Shown: piece after piece, positions 39,894-51,262 of the stretch
Layout: every line of letters starts with the position of its first letter
Numbering within the stretch: the first letter of the stretch is position 1
Origin: Stichopus chloronotus
Taxonomy: Eukaryota > Echinodermata > Holothuroidea > Aspidochirotida > Stichopodidae
Assembly: GCA_021234535.1 (NCBI GenBank)
Contig: CM037838.1
Span: 9,564,672-9,628,671 of the forward strand
Length of the DNA stretch: 64,000 bases
Reading direction: 5' to 3'
The notes under the pieces: model-generated
Told to the model about the DNA's origin: nothing
Seen by the model: the letters and a program-made list of their open reading frames with translations, nothing else
Database searches by the model: none
Position numbers and translations under genes: made by a program

Positions 39894-40750
39894 TGTTCAT
39901 CGTCATCTTGCAAGCCAGTTTTTGTTTTTGTTTATTCAGTTTAAAGGGGCACATTGAATTGATATTGATGAATTATGAAGGATACAGAAACGTGACAATT
40001 CTTAGTCATATTTTTAAGTTACAGTTATGAAAACTGAAAATGTTTGAATTTTTGAACCTGAAAATTCGGTGTGCATGTATACTATAGTACTAATCAACAA
40101 AAAAGTTTCTGGTCAGGACGTTTCAAGAACCAAATTTATTTGTCACTTACTCACGCCTTAATTTGCTTTTGTACATGTGACTCACGGGGATCTTAGTTTG
40201 ACTATTTGTCATTCGTATGTGAAGAAAACTTGACAGGTTTATTAAAATTTAGTGAATTTCACAAAACATCTCAATGTGCCTCTTTAACATTGTCGTGAAT
40301 ATATCTTTGGCAACTTAATGATTCCTCTGGACGAGCTTGTTGTAATGTCAAACGCAGTTTCAACTATGATGTCAAAAAAAAAAAACACTAAGCGGAAAAG
40401 TTGAAAGAACGGATGACATCATGAAATGTCGTTCTACCGTACCAAATATCAGACAAAACTGGTGCAGTTTTTAACCTTTACAGTGTTCATCGCCATCTGT
40501 CTAGTCTTTTCCTTTATTCATTTTAACAATATCTTGAATATATCTTTGGTACCGTAAAGATAACCATCGATCAGCTTATAGTAATATAAAATGAAGTGTC
40601 CACTATGATGTCAAATAAAAAAGACAATACGGGGAAAAGTTGAAAGAACGAATGACATCGTAAAATATCTACCCATCGTACTGTATAATACGAAACTAAT
40701 GCAGTACTTGGTTCTTGCAGAGAGTCTCAATACAGTGTTCCTTGTGTGAC
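39894..40750. repeat. Diverged tandem repeat, unit about 239 bp, interrupted by a MITE
   Basis: GAATATATCTTTGG occurs at 40297 and 40536, followed in both copies by an AGCTT(G/A)TTGTAAT-like phrase, ACTATGATGTCAAA, GGAAAAGTTGAAAGAACG and ATGACATC. An older partial unit precedes the MITE: GTTCATCGTCATCT at about 39896 matches GTTCATCGCCATCT at about 40486. The region therefore held about three units before the MITE entered. Confidence 0.75.
39941..40287. mobile_element. TTAA-flanked MITE (339 bp) with paralogous empty site
   Basis: The element starts AGGGGCACATTGA at 39945 and ends TCAATGTGCCTCT at 40283; these ends are inverse complements with one mismatch. TTAA flanks it on both sides (39941-39944 and 40284-40287). 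The surrounding tandem repeat has an uninterrupted copy at about 40511-40550 reading TTTATTCA, TTTTAA, CAATATCTTGAAT, which is the empty version of TTTATTCAGTTTAA / TTTAACATTGTCGTGAAT. This shows insertion at a TTAA that was duplicated, the rule for piggyBac-like transposition, although the AGGG end is not the standard piggyBac end. No protein is encoded. Confidence 0.75.
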
Positions 40751-41269
40751 TTAATTGTCCTGAAAACCAAATGTCACCACAAACTGTCAGAGAATTTTAA
40801 GGGATGACGTCGGACTCGGATATTCCACGAATCTTTGTATATAAATCTACTAACGCTCTGCTGGGAAAGAGACCTTTTATTTTTACCTTCGATATGAAAA
40901 CAAATGACCTCTGACGATCAATCAATCTTGCTGTGTATTAATCCGTCAATATTTGAATAAGCTTTTTATGTTAAAACTATTACACGTTGTCGAAACTGAT
41001 GACGAGAAACCAAATCTCGCAGGGGAATATAAAGGCAAAGGCTATAGCGAGACACTACTGTCACCAATGACTCTTACATGTTTACCTTTGTTGAGATCTT
41101 CATCTCCCTTCGTGCAATTTGGAGGAAGAGGGCACGACACAGCATTATGCCCGGGTTGTGTTTGTATTGGAAATCTTCAGAAGATGGAAATATATAGACG
41201 AATGCAGTGAGACGGGTGTACTGTAAGGATTACCACACACTACTTTCTAAATCATGAAAATGCCCCTAA
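40751..41269. other. Non-coding stretch
   Basis: Nothing is recognised here. A plus-strand open frame at 40953-41210 (85 codons) lacks motifs. Confidence 0.5.
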
Positions 41270-41361
41270 AATTAAGGGTGAATGTTCACTCTAGAGGAGA
41301 ACAAAAGGCTATTTTCGGGGAGTTATTCTTACTCCTCTGGAGTGAATATTCACTCCTAATT
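41270..41361. repeat. Hairpin: 30-bp arms around a 32-base loop
   Basis: Bases 41270-41299 pair with 41332-41361 at 26 of 30 positions; in RNA from the plus strand three of the four differences become G-U pairs, leaving a single A-C mismatch. Each arm is itself palindromic: GGAGTGAATATTCACTCC at 41339-41356 is a perfect 18-base palindrome. The size resembles a microRNA precursor or a tiny foldback transposon. No evidence of transcription is visible. Confidence 0.6.
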
Positions 41362-41776
41362 CTAGAGCCGTCTCTATATTTTCCCTCTTTGGTATTTAGA
41401 TAGTATTGAATGTAAAATGGTCAATGGTCAAAAATGTTCAGCAAGTTCAGAGGAACTCCGGGTTCAGTACATCTACGAAGATAAAAATGAATGAAAGGAT
41501 GAACAAGTAACGAATGCCCATCAGATGTAAGAATTCATGTAAAAATGAACGAAGAGAGATTTGAATAGCCAGATGCCAGTAAACGTTTCATGGAACTACA
41601 TCATCAACAATTCCCAAAAAGTAACTGAGTCCAATTTATGTAGTTGTACAAGGTAATAGAATGAAAGAATGATTAAGTAAATAAGTACGTGATTAACAAT
41701 TACATTAATGCATGTAATGAATGAATTGACCAACATTGACCAAGTCTCATTGCCAGTCAGAGAGGCAATATCTAAG

Positions 41777-42045
41777 ATGGCGCTGATCAATAGCGACACG
41801 ATCACGCGAGCTCTCTTGTTTGTACTGTTGTTTTGTGTCTTTTTATCACCTGTTTCGTCCACTTTCGTGCAATATACTAGAGAGGAATTACTACAAATAT
41901 GCCAGAATATTACCTCGCAATCTGGTGGTTTTGAACTCTGGAAATCAGTTTCAAGTTGTGGATTGGTCAAACGATGACCCTTGGATTCAGCCTAGGCCTA
42001 AGCGTACACGTAAGCGGGGTAGGAGAGGTGGCAAGCTAGTAAAAC
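41777..42045 (+). pseudogene. LINE N-terminal region, frameshifted
   Basis: The first frame (from ATG 41777) gives MALINSDTITRALLFVLLFC, a hydrophobic start, then YTREELLQICQNI. Near 41900 the frame shifts by one base, and the continuation in the other frame reads DDPWIQPRPKRTRKRGRRGG at about 41970-42030. Both segments are typical of the N-terminus of L2/Rex-like single-ORF LINEs, where the basic stretch precedes a conserved SLRNK-like motif and the endonuclease. That motif is missing here because the antisense insertion begins at about 42045-42065. AAGATGGCG at the start codon also matches the core of a YY1 site. Confidence 0.75.
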
Positions 42046-42049
42046 AAGC

Positions 42050-42814
42050 CATTAAGAACCATAAACTTTGTTTTACTGATATTTACGGAAAGCTTGTTAA
42101 CCGAAAACCAATTACAGTAATTACTAAGTTCAGTACAAACAGTATTTTTCAGGCGATCAGGGTCGTCGTCAGAAAAGAAAATATTTGTGTCATCAGCAAA
42201 CAAAACAAGTGAAGAATTTTGAGAAACAGATGTTATGTCATTTACATATATAACAAAGAGAAGTGGGCCAATCATTGAACCTTGTGGAACCCCACAGCGA
42301 ACAGTAGCCAGATCAGAGTCAACACTTTTAAAGTGAGTGTACTGTTTCCTGAAAGTCAAATAGCTTTTAAACCAATCGAGTGGGGGGATCTCTAATACCG
42401 TAGTGGGAGAGTTTAGTTAATAAAATACTGTGGTCGAAAGTGTGAAACGCTTTTGGCAAGTCTAAAAAAATGCCAATGGAAGTCTGCCTATTTGCGATAG
42501 CTTTGTTTAGTTTATCAATAGCATCAATAAGAGCAGTTTCGGTAGAATGACCTGGACGGAAACCATATTGACAATTAGAGAGCACTTCATGCTTGCTTAG
42601 AAAGGTTTTTACTCTCTTGAAAACTAGCCTGTCTAAAATTTTACAAAGACACAGCAACACCGAAATTAGGCGATAGTTTACAAACTGATTTTGATCACCT
42701 TTTTTGAATAATGGAACAACTTTAGCCACTTTCAAATTTTCAGGGAAGATGCCTTGCGTGAGAGAAGCGTTGAAGATATGTATGAGGGGTTTTGAGCAGA
42801 GACTTTTTTTCTTC
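42050..42814 (-). mobile_element. Antisense reverse-transcriptase fragment of a different LINE (Jockey/CR1-like)
   Basis: On the minus strand two frames give a continuous reverse transcriptase piece: 42816 to 42367 carries PLFKKGD, YRLISVL, QYGFRPGHSTETALIDAID and a motif-A stretch IFLDLPKAF; 42359 to about 42065 carries GVPQGSMIGPLLFVIYVNDI and LFADDTN (catalytic DD kept). A one-base shift in the CCCCCCA run near 42384-42390 separates them. The sequence differs clearly from the plus-strand LINE that flanks it on both sides, so it comes from another family. It starts within the fingers domain and stops in the thumb, with no 3' UTR or tail. It appears to have replaced 60-90 bases of its host. 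Confidence 0.85.
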
Positions 42815-43586
42815 AAAACTGGTGAGTTATTTTCAAGAATCGCAAACTTCCGTGATTATAGCGATTGCAATGTGTTCTGTTCTACGGAAACATGGCTCAC
42901 AACAGACCACACTGACTGTACACTGCAACCACCGTTGTTCACAATCTACCGGTATGATAGCGATCGCCAGATTACAGGGAAGTCGCAGGGCGGAGGGGTT
43001 TGTTTTCTCATTGACAATAACTGCTGTAAAGACGTGAGAACAATATCCCAAGGATCCACCCCCAAATATGGAACATATCATGATCAAGTGCAGGCCCTTC
43101 TACGTTCCACGCGAGTTTTCGTCAGTAACTCTAACAGCAGTTTACATACACCCTCGAACCAATGCAACTATGGCAACAGAAAGCTTACAGGAGATCCTTT
43201 CCAATTGTGAAAACTCTGATCCTAACACCTTGTCTATTGTTGTGGGTGATTTTAATCATGCTGATCTGAGGAACTCAATGCCTGAATTAAGGCAGAATGT
43301 GACTTGTCCCACTCTCGGCAACAATACCCTCGATCACTGCCACTGCAAAGTGAAGAACACCTACAAGTCAGTCCCGCGAGCTGGCATTGGGAACTCAGAT
43401 CACAACACAGTGCTACTCATCCCTGTTTACAAACAAGATCTGAAGAGGACAAAACCAGTGAAAAGATCAGTTAAAGCAAGGAGGTTTCCTTGTAGAACCT
43501 CCTTGGTTAAAGTGTGGACTCAGGAAGCGATCGATACTGTCAGATTGCTTCCAGAGCACAGACTGGGAGCTATTCAAAGAGGATAA
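42815..43586 (+). pseudogene. LINE EEP-type endonuclease domain, frameshifted
   Basis: From 42815 one frame reads KTGELFSRIANF, CSTETWL and GGGVCFLIDN; after a shift in the CCACCCCC run at 43057-43063 the next frame (43068-43586) reads KCRPFYVPREFSSV, VVGDFNHADLR, LDHCHCK and SDHNTVLL. The GDFN and SDHN catalytic signatures of the exonuclease-endonuclease-phosphatase fold are intact, as is the TETWL glutamate motif. In a live element this domain nicks target DNA to prime reverse transcription. The frame is lost again at about 43542, just before an (S)TDWELFKED-like stretch. Length and motif order are normal apart from these breaks. Confidence 0.9.
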
Positions 43587-43823
43587 TGATTTGCATTCAT
43601 TCACGGATACTGCCACTGCATACATTAATTTCTGTCAAGCCGTTTGTATACTGACGAAAACTGTTACGCAATACTCGAACAACAAACCATGGTGTGACAG
43701 ATCTGTCAAATCAGCGATTAAAGCGAAGGATGAAGCGTATCGGACTAAAACCTCTGACCCCGATAAGTACCACTGCGCCAAGTTTGACCCCAGGAGAACT
43801 ATCAGGAACGCGAAAAAGCGCAA
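43543..43823 (+). pseudogene. LINE linker between endonuclease and reverse transcriptase
   Basis: After the shift at about 43542 the frame reads STDWELFKEDNDLHSFTDT, then INFCQ, NNKPWCDRSVKSAIKAKDEA and a basic, arginine-rich stretch. The NKPW and (I/L)KAKDEA-type phrases are characteristic of this linker in L2/CR1-like elements. An indel in the AAAAA run at 43813-43817 moves the continuation into the next frame. Confidence 0.8.
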
Positions 43824-45425
43824 ATGGATCTCATCGAGGAAAAGTTCGATACCGCGAATCCGAGGGAAACTTGGGCGTACATCGGGCAGAATACCCATTA
43901 TAAAGGGGTGAAGACGTCAGCGATGACTGGGGACATAGAACTGCCAGACAAGCTGAACGAATTTTACGCGCGGTTCGACAGGGAAAATAACAGTGATCCG
44001 ACCGGGGCGAACAACCCAGATGTAACTGCACTATTTGTTATCGACGCGACCGCAGTGAGGAACAAGTTTAAACAACTCAACGAACGGAAAGCTCCAGGAC
44101 CCGATGGCATCGCTCCTAAACTCCTTAAAACATGTGCCCAGCAACTCGCAGGAGTCTACACGGATATTTTCAATTGGTCACTTAATACGTCAGTAGTACC
44201 TCGGCCTTTCAAGGATGCCGTTATCGTACCTATTCCAAAGAAGGGCAATGCATCTTGTTTAAATGACTATCGACCGGTCGCTCTTACATCTGTACCGATG
44301 AAAACTTTTGAACGTCTTATTTTGTCTTTTATTAAATCGCTTCTACCAGCTGATTTCGATCTTTGTCAATACGCCTATCGCGAGAACAGATCGGTTGAAG
44401 ACACCCTTTCCATACGGCTTCATGAAACCATGGTTCATCTGGTAGAGAAATGTTCGTATGCCCGCAATTTTTGTCGACTTTAGTTCAGCTTTCAACACCA
44501 TTATTCCATCACAGTTACATTCCAAATTATTGAATCATCTGCAACTCCCTCCTTCTATTTGCAACTGGATCCTGAATTTCCTTTTGGAGGGAAACAGACT
44601 GTGAGGGTCGGCAATAACTACTTGCCTGATGTCGTTCTCAACACAGGCACCCCACAGGGGTGTGTACTCTAACCCTTATTGTACTCGCTGTTCACACACG
44701 ATTGCGGGGCGATTCACCCAACCTCGCGGATTATCAAATTCGCAGATGACACCACGGTGACAGGCTTAATCACCGGCGACGACGAAAGCAGCTACAGTGA
44801 GGAGGTGAACCGGCTAGTGAATTGGTGCAAGGAAAACAACCTAACTCTGAATGTGGACAAAACTAAGGAATTAATTGTTGACTTCAGGCGAAACAAAAAT
44901 ACAAAATACCCTCTCATCATTAATGGTTCAGTTGTGGAACAGGTCCACACATTTACACTATTAGGCACATTCATTATGGAAAATTTATCTTGGAACGTTA
45001 ATTCGGATGAGACACTGAACAAGGGTCGCCAGAGACTATTCTTTTTAAGAACTCTTAAATCCTGTGGCGTTAGCGAACGTATTTTAATTAATTTTTACCG
45101 TGCAATTATAGAAAGTATTTTAGCTACAAATGTTTTAGTCTGGTTTGGTCGGGTAACTCAGAGGTATTTGGGTAAACTTGAATCTGTTATTAGAAATGCG
45201 GAACGCATAATTGGTACAAGCCTTCCTTCTTTCCATTCACTGTACCAGGGAAGAGTACTGAAACGTGTAGACTGTATTCTCAAAGGTGATTCCCATCCAG
45301 CCTCTGTGTATTTCAAGTTCCTTCCTTCTGGCAATAGATTTTGTACTTTTAGAGGTTCCAGCCGTGTGACTAATAGTTTTTATCCTTCTGCAGTGATAAT
45401 TTGTAATGTGCATAATAGCCGATAA
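43818..45425 (+). pseudogene. LINE reverse transcriptase and C-terminal domain, frameshifted, one stop
   Basis: Frame one (to 44483) reads ETWAYIGQNTHYKG, LNEFYARFDREN, RKAPGPDGIAPKLLK, VPIPKKGN, NDYRPVALTS and QYAYRENRSVEDTL. After a shift near 44467 motif A appears ([12 protein letters not shown]), and after another near 44589 comes motif B (NTGTPQGCVL) followed by a TAA at 44670-44672 where TCA serine is expected. Motif C, FADDTT, is intact at 44739-44756. The C-terminus contains NVDKTKELIVDFRR, FFLRTLKSCGV, NAERIIGTSLPS and FLPSGNRFCTFRGSSRVTNS, and ends at 45425. This part copies the RNA at the target nick in live elements. All key aspartates remain, so loss is by indels rather than catalytic change. 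Confidence 0.95.
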
Positions 45426-45581
45426 GTTACATTTTTTTATGGTTTGACATTTTTTTTTCTCTAGCCACAGTGGAGTTTTATTTTCTGTTCGCTGTTTATA
45501 TGTGTGCGCATCCGTTAGGATACTTTTTTATATCGTTTTATGTTCATCTTTTTTATACACTAATGCAATTGGCTGAATAAA
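45426..45581 (+). other. LINE 3' UTR with terminal AATAAA
   Basis: This T-rich segment between the stop at 45423-45425 and AATAAA at 45576-45581 is about 150 bases. It ends GGCTGAATAAAC, and TATC repeats start immediately, which marks the element's 3' end. Confidence 0.75.
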
Positions 45582-46084
<503 letters not shown>

Positions 46085-46472
46085 CCGAAAGAGTATGTAG
46101 ATGTGCTCGTTTTTTTACCTCTTTAATTCAGTTCCAATGGATGAATCTTCCACCACACTTTGCAGTTTCCATCATCTCTCACCATGTTTTATCTGGATGC
46201 ACTGATAAAATCAAGCTTAACCGGTCAAGCTTATAGATGTAGTGAAAGATTTACAAATATTGCGTCACGATGGTGACATTTTAATTGAGCTCAAATCACG
46301 ATCACACCAACTAAAATGAAAATAAAAAAAAGCTTGCCTGTTTCAAGCTTTTGATATATGACATCGATGTTGCTCAAGGGTGGCTAACTTTCAATAATAA
46401 GAAATTCCACTGTCTCCTTCCACCTTCTACCACCAAACAAGAAAGAAGGAAATCACTTCTCAACACAGTTGC

Positions 46473-46475
<3 letters not shown>
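46085..46475. other. Non-coding spacer
   Basis: Nothing is recognised between the LINE tail and the TA tract. Confidence 0.5.

Positions 46476-46549
<74 letters not shown>
46476..46549. repeat. (TA)n microsatellite
   Basis: About 73 bases of uninterrupted TA dinucleotides. Confidence 0.95.
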
Positions 46550-46551
<2 letters not shown>

Positions 46552-48980
46552 TTATGTATGTTTACAGTGTTCCTGAATTTATAGCATACTAGCTAGTTTT
46601 TCCTCTAACACAGAATTATACCACAGTTGGTATTCTTTACTGTATCTTGCAATTATCTAAGTATAAAAGATACATGAAAGAGAGTATTGTCGTAATCATC
46701 GGGGTATTATTTAAAACAATAACAATTTTTTACTACCGAATTTGGATAGAATTTTAAAATAGTTGAGTCGTCCATTTTGAAAAAAAGTCGAGTGCTACAT
46801 TGGTCTGTTTTTTTTTTTTCGATCATGTTCACTTTTTGCCTTTACTTTATTGTTATAAAATTACAATTCACCCAACGTAGTAAACAGAGATGTTCAAAAT
46901 TGTCAACATTCTTAATTTTGGAAACGAAAATTTGTAGTTATTAATTTTGTAACAGCATCAAAATTCGTGCTGATTTTACAATTTTATTCCTTTTCTGCAC
47001 GAACTGTCGGAAAATGACCGTCTCGATGTTAATATTGCTGTCGCTTTTGACATTTCTGGCATCGATAGCTATAATATACTTCTACCGAGGAGAACAGAAA
47101 GCAAAATTCACTTTAATCGATCTTCACAGAAAAATGATAATAAGCAGTATGGCTGTCTAAACTACTTCTATCCTTTATTGTTATGGCTGGTTTTTTTAAT
47201 TGATTGTAGGAGGTGTCTTCGCGTAACTCGAGAAGCTGTCGTACGTCAGAATGAAAAATCATCTACCATGGATGGACATGACATACCCACCTAATTGAAC
47301 ATAATTTAACGACTAAGCGCATCTCTGAAAATCACTTATCGGAGAACTTGAAAAACGCCTTCCCACGTTTAGCGTGATAGGCGACATTCTATGATTACAT
47401 TTTGGACCCTTTTCAGGCTGGATGTGATAATTCAAGAGTCTCCGTCAAGGCCAGTGAAACATCTCAGGAGAAAGGTGAATGTCATATTATCCGAGCATGA
47501 ATGCGGTGGAGAGTTTCTTGTGGCCCACCGCACGTTCTCATTTCTACCTAATTTGCATAAATGGTCATATATGCAGACACTACAGATTGCGTTAACATCT
47601 AATAACCTGTTAAACCTATTGAAGTCGTCGTTGCAGTTCACCAGGGTAAAAGGAAAACAAATTCTTCACCAACCCACATGAGTCTTGAAAAGGATCTTAC
47701 ATCTTATTCACTTTCGATGAACGGTCCGAAATTGAATGTGAGAAGAGTCTCTAGAATTATTCACTCATAATTCCCTGAAGTATCCAATGATGAAACAAAT
47801 CTTGCTAGGGGAATTTAAACTTAAAACAATCCAAGTGAAGGTGTCAAACATCGAAATCAATTTCAAAATTAATTATCTCAGTTTGATTCCATTTGAAAGC
47901 ATGGACATGTTCATAATAATCTAATCCTTTCTTTCCGTCAAATGTTGCTCCTCAAAGTAAGATTGTAAAGTTAACATAAAACGTCAACTATACAGCGTAT
48001 CAATTAAAAGGTACTCTAGTAGCTCAATGAAGTGTCCTACTGTTGAGAGTAGTGTCTTCGTTTTACCAGCAATGTAATCATAGTGTTCACAAATTCCACG
48101 AAAACATTTGAAGTAAAGGAAAAGGGGAAATACCGAACGTATCCCGCCTTACGAACAATTCTCAAACGTCATTCGTAACCGACTTTACTCGTAAATGTAA
48201 GAATTTCTCGACAGAAAAAAATATTTGCATATGTTTCATATATTCTTTGAGAGATCTCAATGTAATGAAACCAGTGAGGGTATTTTATTGTCATTTCAAG
48301 TCCCATCTAATACCCAATCTGACGATCCCAGCGGGTTTGATAATTGCACGATAATGAATCAACCAATGTCTTTTTTCTTGTGTGAATGTGGTGCATTATC
48401 TCGTCCGTAAGGGTGAATTGATGGCTTTTGCACGCATGATCTCGTGACATCTGATTACATTGTTAGGTTGAATCTCATGTTACGTTAATATGACATTTTG
48501 TTATCTTTTGTTTATGAGATAACCAGCAATCTGAAGAGAAACAAAAATAAATCACAATTTTAATGAGAAGTAGATTATTATCCCATCTTAATCAATATGA
48601 TGTTTAAAGACAAGTGAAACTGTAGTACGTTGACCGTTTGTGCGAAATACACCATTTTTTTTTTATTTTCAATATCATCGACCTATACCCTGTCATCCTT
48701 TTGATACAAATTTGACAATACATTTACTTGATTATTATGTTGCACAATACATTTGCTACATTATTACTTTATTCAATACATTTATAATAGTGTCATGTTA
48801 CAAAATGCGTGAATACTGTACTGCAATACATTTACAATATATTATTAAATAACTTACTATATTATAATGTTCTTTCACACATTTAACACAATTGTATGTT
48901 ACTCAATAATACACAATATTAGTACAATCTGCAATTATTTCACTGGGTTAAAATTCCATGCGTTTTAGCACACATGTGAA
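46550..48980. other. Non-coding stretch
   Basis: No gene is recognised. A plus-strand frame at 47391-47681 (96 codons) lacks motifs. A short stretch of TACATTT(A/G)-type words is repeated at 48715-48900. Confidence 0.5.
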
Positions 48981-49306
48981 TTAAAGGAGAATATTGTGTT
49001 TGTTTTTACAGAAAACATCATATGTTTCAAATAAATGTTTATGGACACAGAATGATAAATCATTTAAAATAAAGCAGGACTGTAGCATTCCATTCAAGGA
49101 ATAAGATTTTGACAGATAGAAATTGTGATTTTTTTTTGTTGAATAATTTGTTCATCTAAACTCTCAAAAGTTCAAATGATGCATCTTTCGTAACTCCGCT
49201 TCTGTCACATTTTTTGTCGGTGAGAATGGACGGCTAAATTATGTTACAGCTGTTTCTTTTGTACGCCATGTAAGTGCATAATTTTACACCTAGTGTACTT
49301 ATTTAA
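48981..49306. mobile_element. TTAA-bounded MITE, copy A (diverged)
   Basis: It starts TTAAAGGAGAATATTGTG and aligns along its length with 51605-51950: shared phrases in order are TTTGTTTT(T)ACAG, AAACATC, AATGTTTATGGAC / AATGTTTGTGGAT, CAGAATGATA, TTCAAG(G)AATAAG, GATAGAAA, AATTTGTTCA, TTCAAATGATGCATCTT and TTTCTTTTGTA(C/T)G. The right terminal repeat is degraded but still ends at a TTAA (49303-49306). No protein is encoded. Confidence 0.75.
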
Positions 49307-51262
49307 ATGAATTAGGTACCTTTATCATTAGTACAAACAATTTTTCAATTAAATTCAAATAAATTTAAATTTCAAAATGTCCATAATGGTTTTATTCACT
49401 TGTTTCGATCCATGCAGGTGGTTTCAAACATTTGTTTACAACACTTTACTGTACATTCACAAAAATTTAATTCTTCAAAATGTATTTAATTCATTAAAAA
49501 CATTCAATTCATAAAAAATAACAAAATAAAAAAATAAAAACTGCAAAGTTTAGGCAATTTCGAAAATGTTTCATGGACAGTTTTGGTAAGTGTTGATGGT
49601 AATTTTTCGATGAGGAATGAGTTGTATGAGTGGTATGAGTTTCCTTCCAATAGGGCTCAACCCATGGTAACCACACCGTATGAAAAATGATAACATAATG
49701 GAATAAAATGCAAAGAAACGTGCTCTTTTGTCAAAAGTAACGAAACAGCCGCCACGTTGTGCATTGTCACGTTGTTGTATGATTTTCCGAAGGAAAAAAA
49801 CAAAACCGGAAACTCACTGGAATCTCTACATTTTATGACACACTGCACACCAAACGCAAAGGTCTACTTGCAGTCTGAAACTATTTAGGTGATCGGTTAG
49901 TGACGTCACCACAACGTGAGATATTTTTTGGCAAACTACGGGGAAACACATCAGCATTTTATGAATATAACATATTCGGCTTATCTCAAATGTTGTATTT
50001 CATTTCTGACTTCCATGTAGGTCCACGGAAAGAATGACTCTCCCATTGAATAAAATGAATTTCAGGCATTTTTGTAAAATGTTCCCAGAATTGTCAAGAG
50101 AATATTAAAATGGGAATGCCCAAAGTTCATACTCCTCAACCCATTTTTGATTAAATAGCAAACGCATGCCCTTGCTTTGTTCAATCAAAAGGTAATAAAA
50201 AATCAAAATACATTTAATCACTTTAGAACTGCACAGAAACTCATTCACTCCTTCTTTTCTCCACATATGTCAATGACGCTCTACTTTCCAATTTTCAAAT
50301 TTCCACAGATGACTGGATAACAGACGGGTTGAAGGGATTACTGTTACCCAGAGGATACATTTAGGAAACTCCCACGTGTCAGAAAAATTAATTTGCTTGA
50401 TACGTTTCAAACATTCATGTTGACACATTGAAACTCACGGGATCTGAATCTACGAAGCTGGAACGAAAGGGTGACGGGGAGGGGTGTAGAACGTGTCTGG
50501 TTTATATTCTTGATGGAAGCAGACGGAAGCTCAGTCACAAACTCCCAAAATATTGACAGCCTTTGATTGAAAAGAAAAAGGACCAAGACCGTTTCCAGAC
50601 ATATCATGAAAATTGCTTTTAATAAGGAAACGTATCATCTTCTTTGATCACCGTCCTAAATCCGTTTCGAAGTCAATTATCACCTCCAAGTTAGCGGTGT
50701 CGTGCAGGGTCTACAGAAAAAAAGTCTTATACGTTTAGCAAAAGTAGATATGATTCTTTGTGTAAGTATCAAAGTCAAGGGACTGTTGGAAAATATCAGT
50801 TTATCAAGTGGAAATCACTGTTTCTCGTCCCTCTCGACTGATCATTATTGGCTGGCTTTGAAATTGATTATTATTAAGCGGGGGGGGGGGGGTGGAGATG
50901 GGTGCAAAATATGACCTTTCGTCAGTAGTAAATGCTACGCCTTTAGGCTTGCTGTGAAAGAAGACATCTATAACGCTAAGAAAAGAAAATGGTAAGCCCC
51001 TACATCGTTACGTCGGGTTTACAACAGAAAAGGGGGAAAAAGATTTTCTTTCTCATTCTGAAAGGAAAGGATGACAAGTAACTGTGAGACTCTGCTGTGC
51101 AAAATTCTTCCCCCAGATGAGTGTCATGAATACACACCTTGGATCGATAATACATAGAAAGACGTCAAACTTCTTATAATTTAATCTTTAAATCAACAGG
51201 AAAAGCAATTTAAATTCTATTTATTGATTAATAGTGGCAGCCACAGTTAAGAAAGATTTGGC
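49307..51262. other. Non-coding stretch
   Basis: No gene is recognised. There is an A/T-rich patch at 49330-49545 with repeated ATTCA-type words, a TGACGTCA at 49901-49908, and a run of thirteen G at 50880-50892. Confidence 0.5.

Larger units (their letters stand above)
41777..45581 (+). mobile_element. Non-LTR retrotransposon (LINE), L2/CR1/Rex1-like, near full length, inactive
   Basis: An ATG at 41777 in strong context (AAGATGGCG) opens the element's reading frame. In order one can follow an N-terminal region with YTREELLQI, a DPWIQPRPKR and RKRGRRGG basic stretch, an EEP-type endonuclease, a linker, a reverse transcriptase, and a C-terminus ending at 45425. A short 3' tail ends in AATAAA at 45576-45581, directly followed by TATC repeats, the usual non-poly(A) ending of CR1/L2-type LINEs. 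At least six frameshifts, one in-frame stop and an antisense insertion make it dead. The 5' limit is uncertain; bases 41720-41776 may be its 5' leader. The family assignment rests on motif order and the fish- and echinoderm-like sequence style. Confidence 0.9.

Noticed and set aside
42041..42819. AAAAC as a proven target-site duplication of the antisense fragment
   Set aside because: Five A-rich bases can match by chance, and the host is also missing sequence at the junction, so a clean insertion is not supported.
42704..43210. A single plus-strand 168-codon protein
   Set aside because: The first 37 or so codons are the reverse of the antisense reverse transcriptase piece; only the part from about 42815 belongs to the LINE endonuclease.
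47413..47475. Possible internal exon between TTTTCAG and AGGTGAAT
   Set aside because: Splice-like words of this quality are frequent by chance and the enclosed peptide has no recognisable feature.
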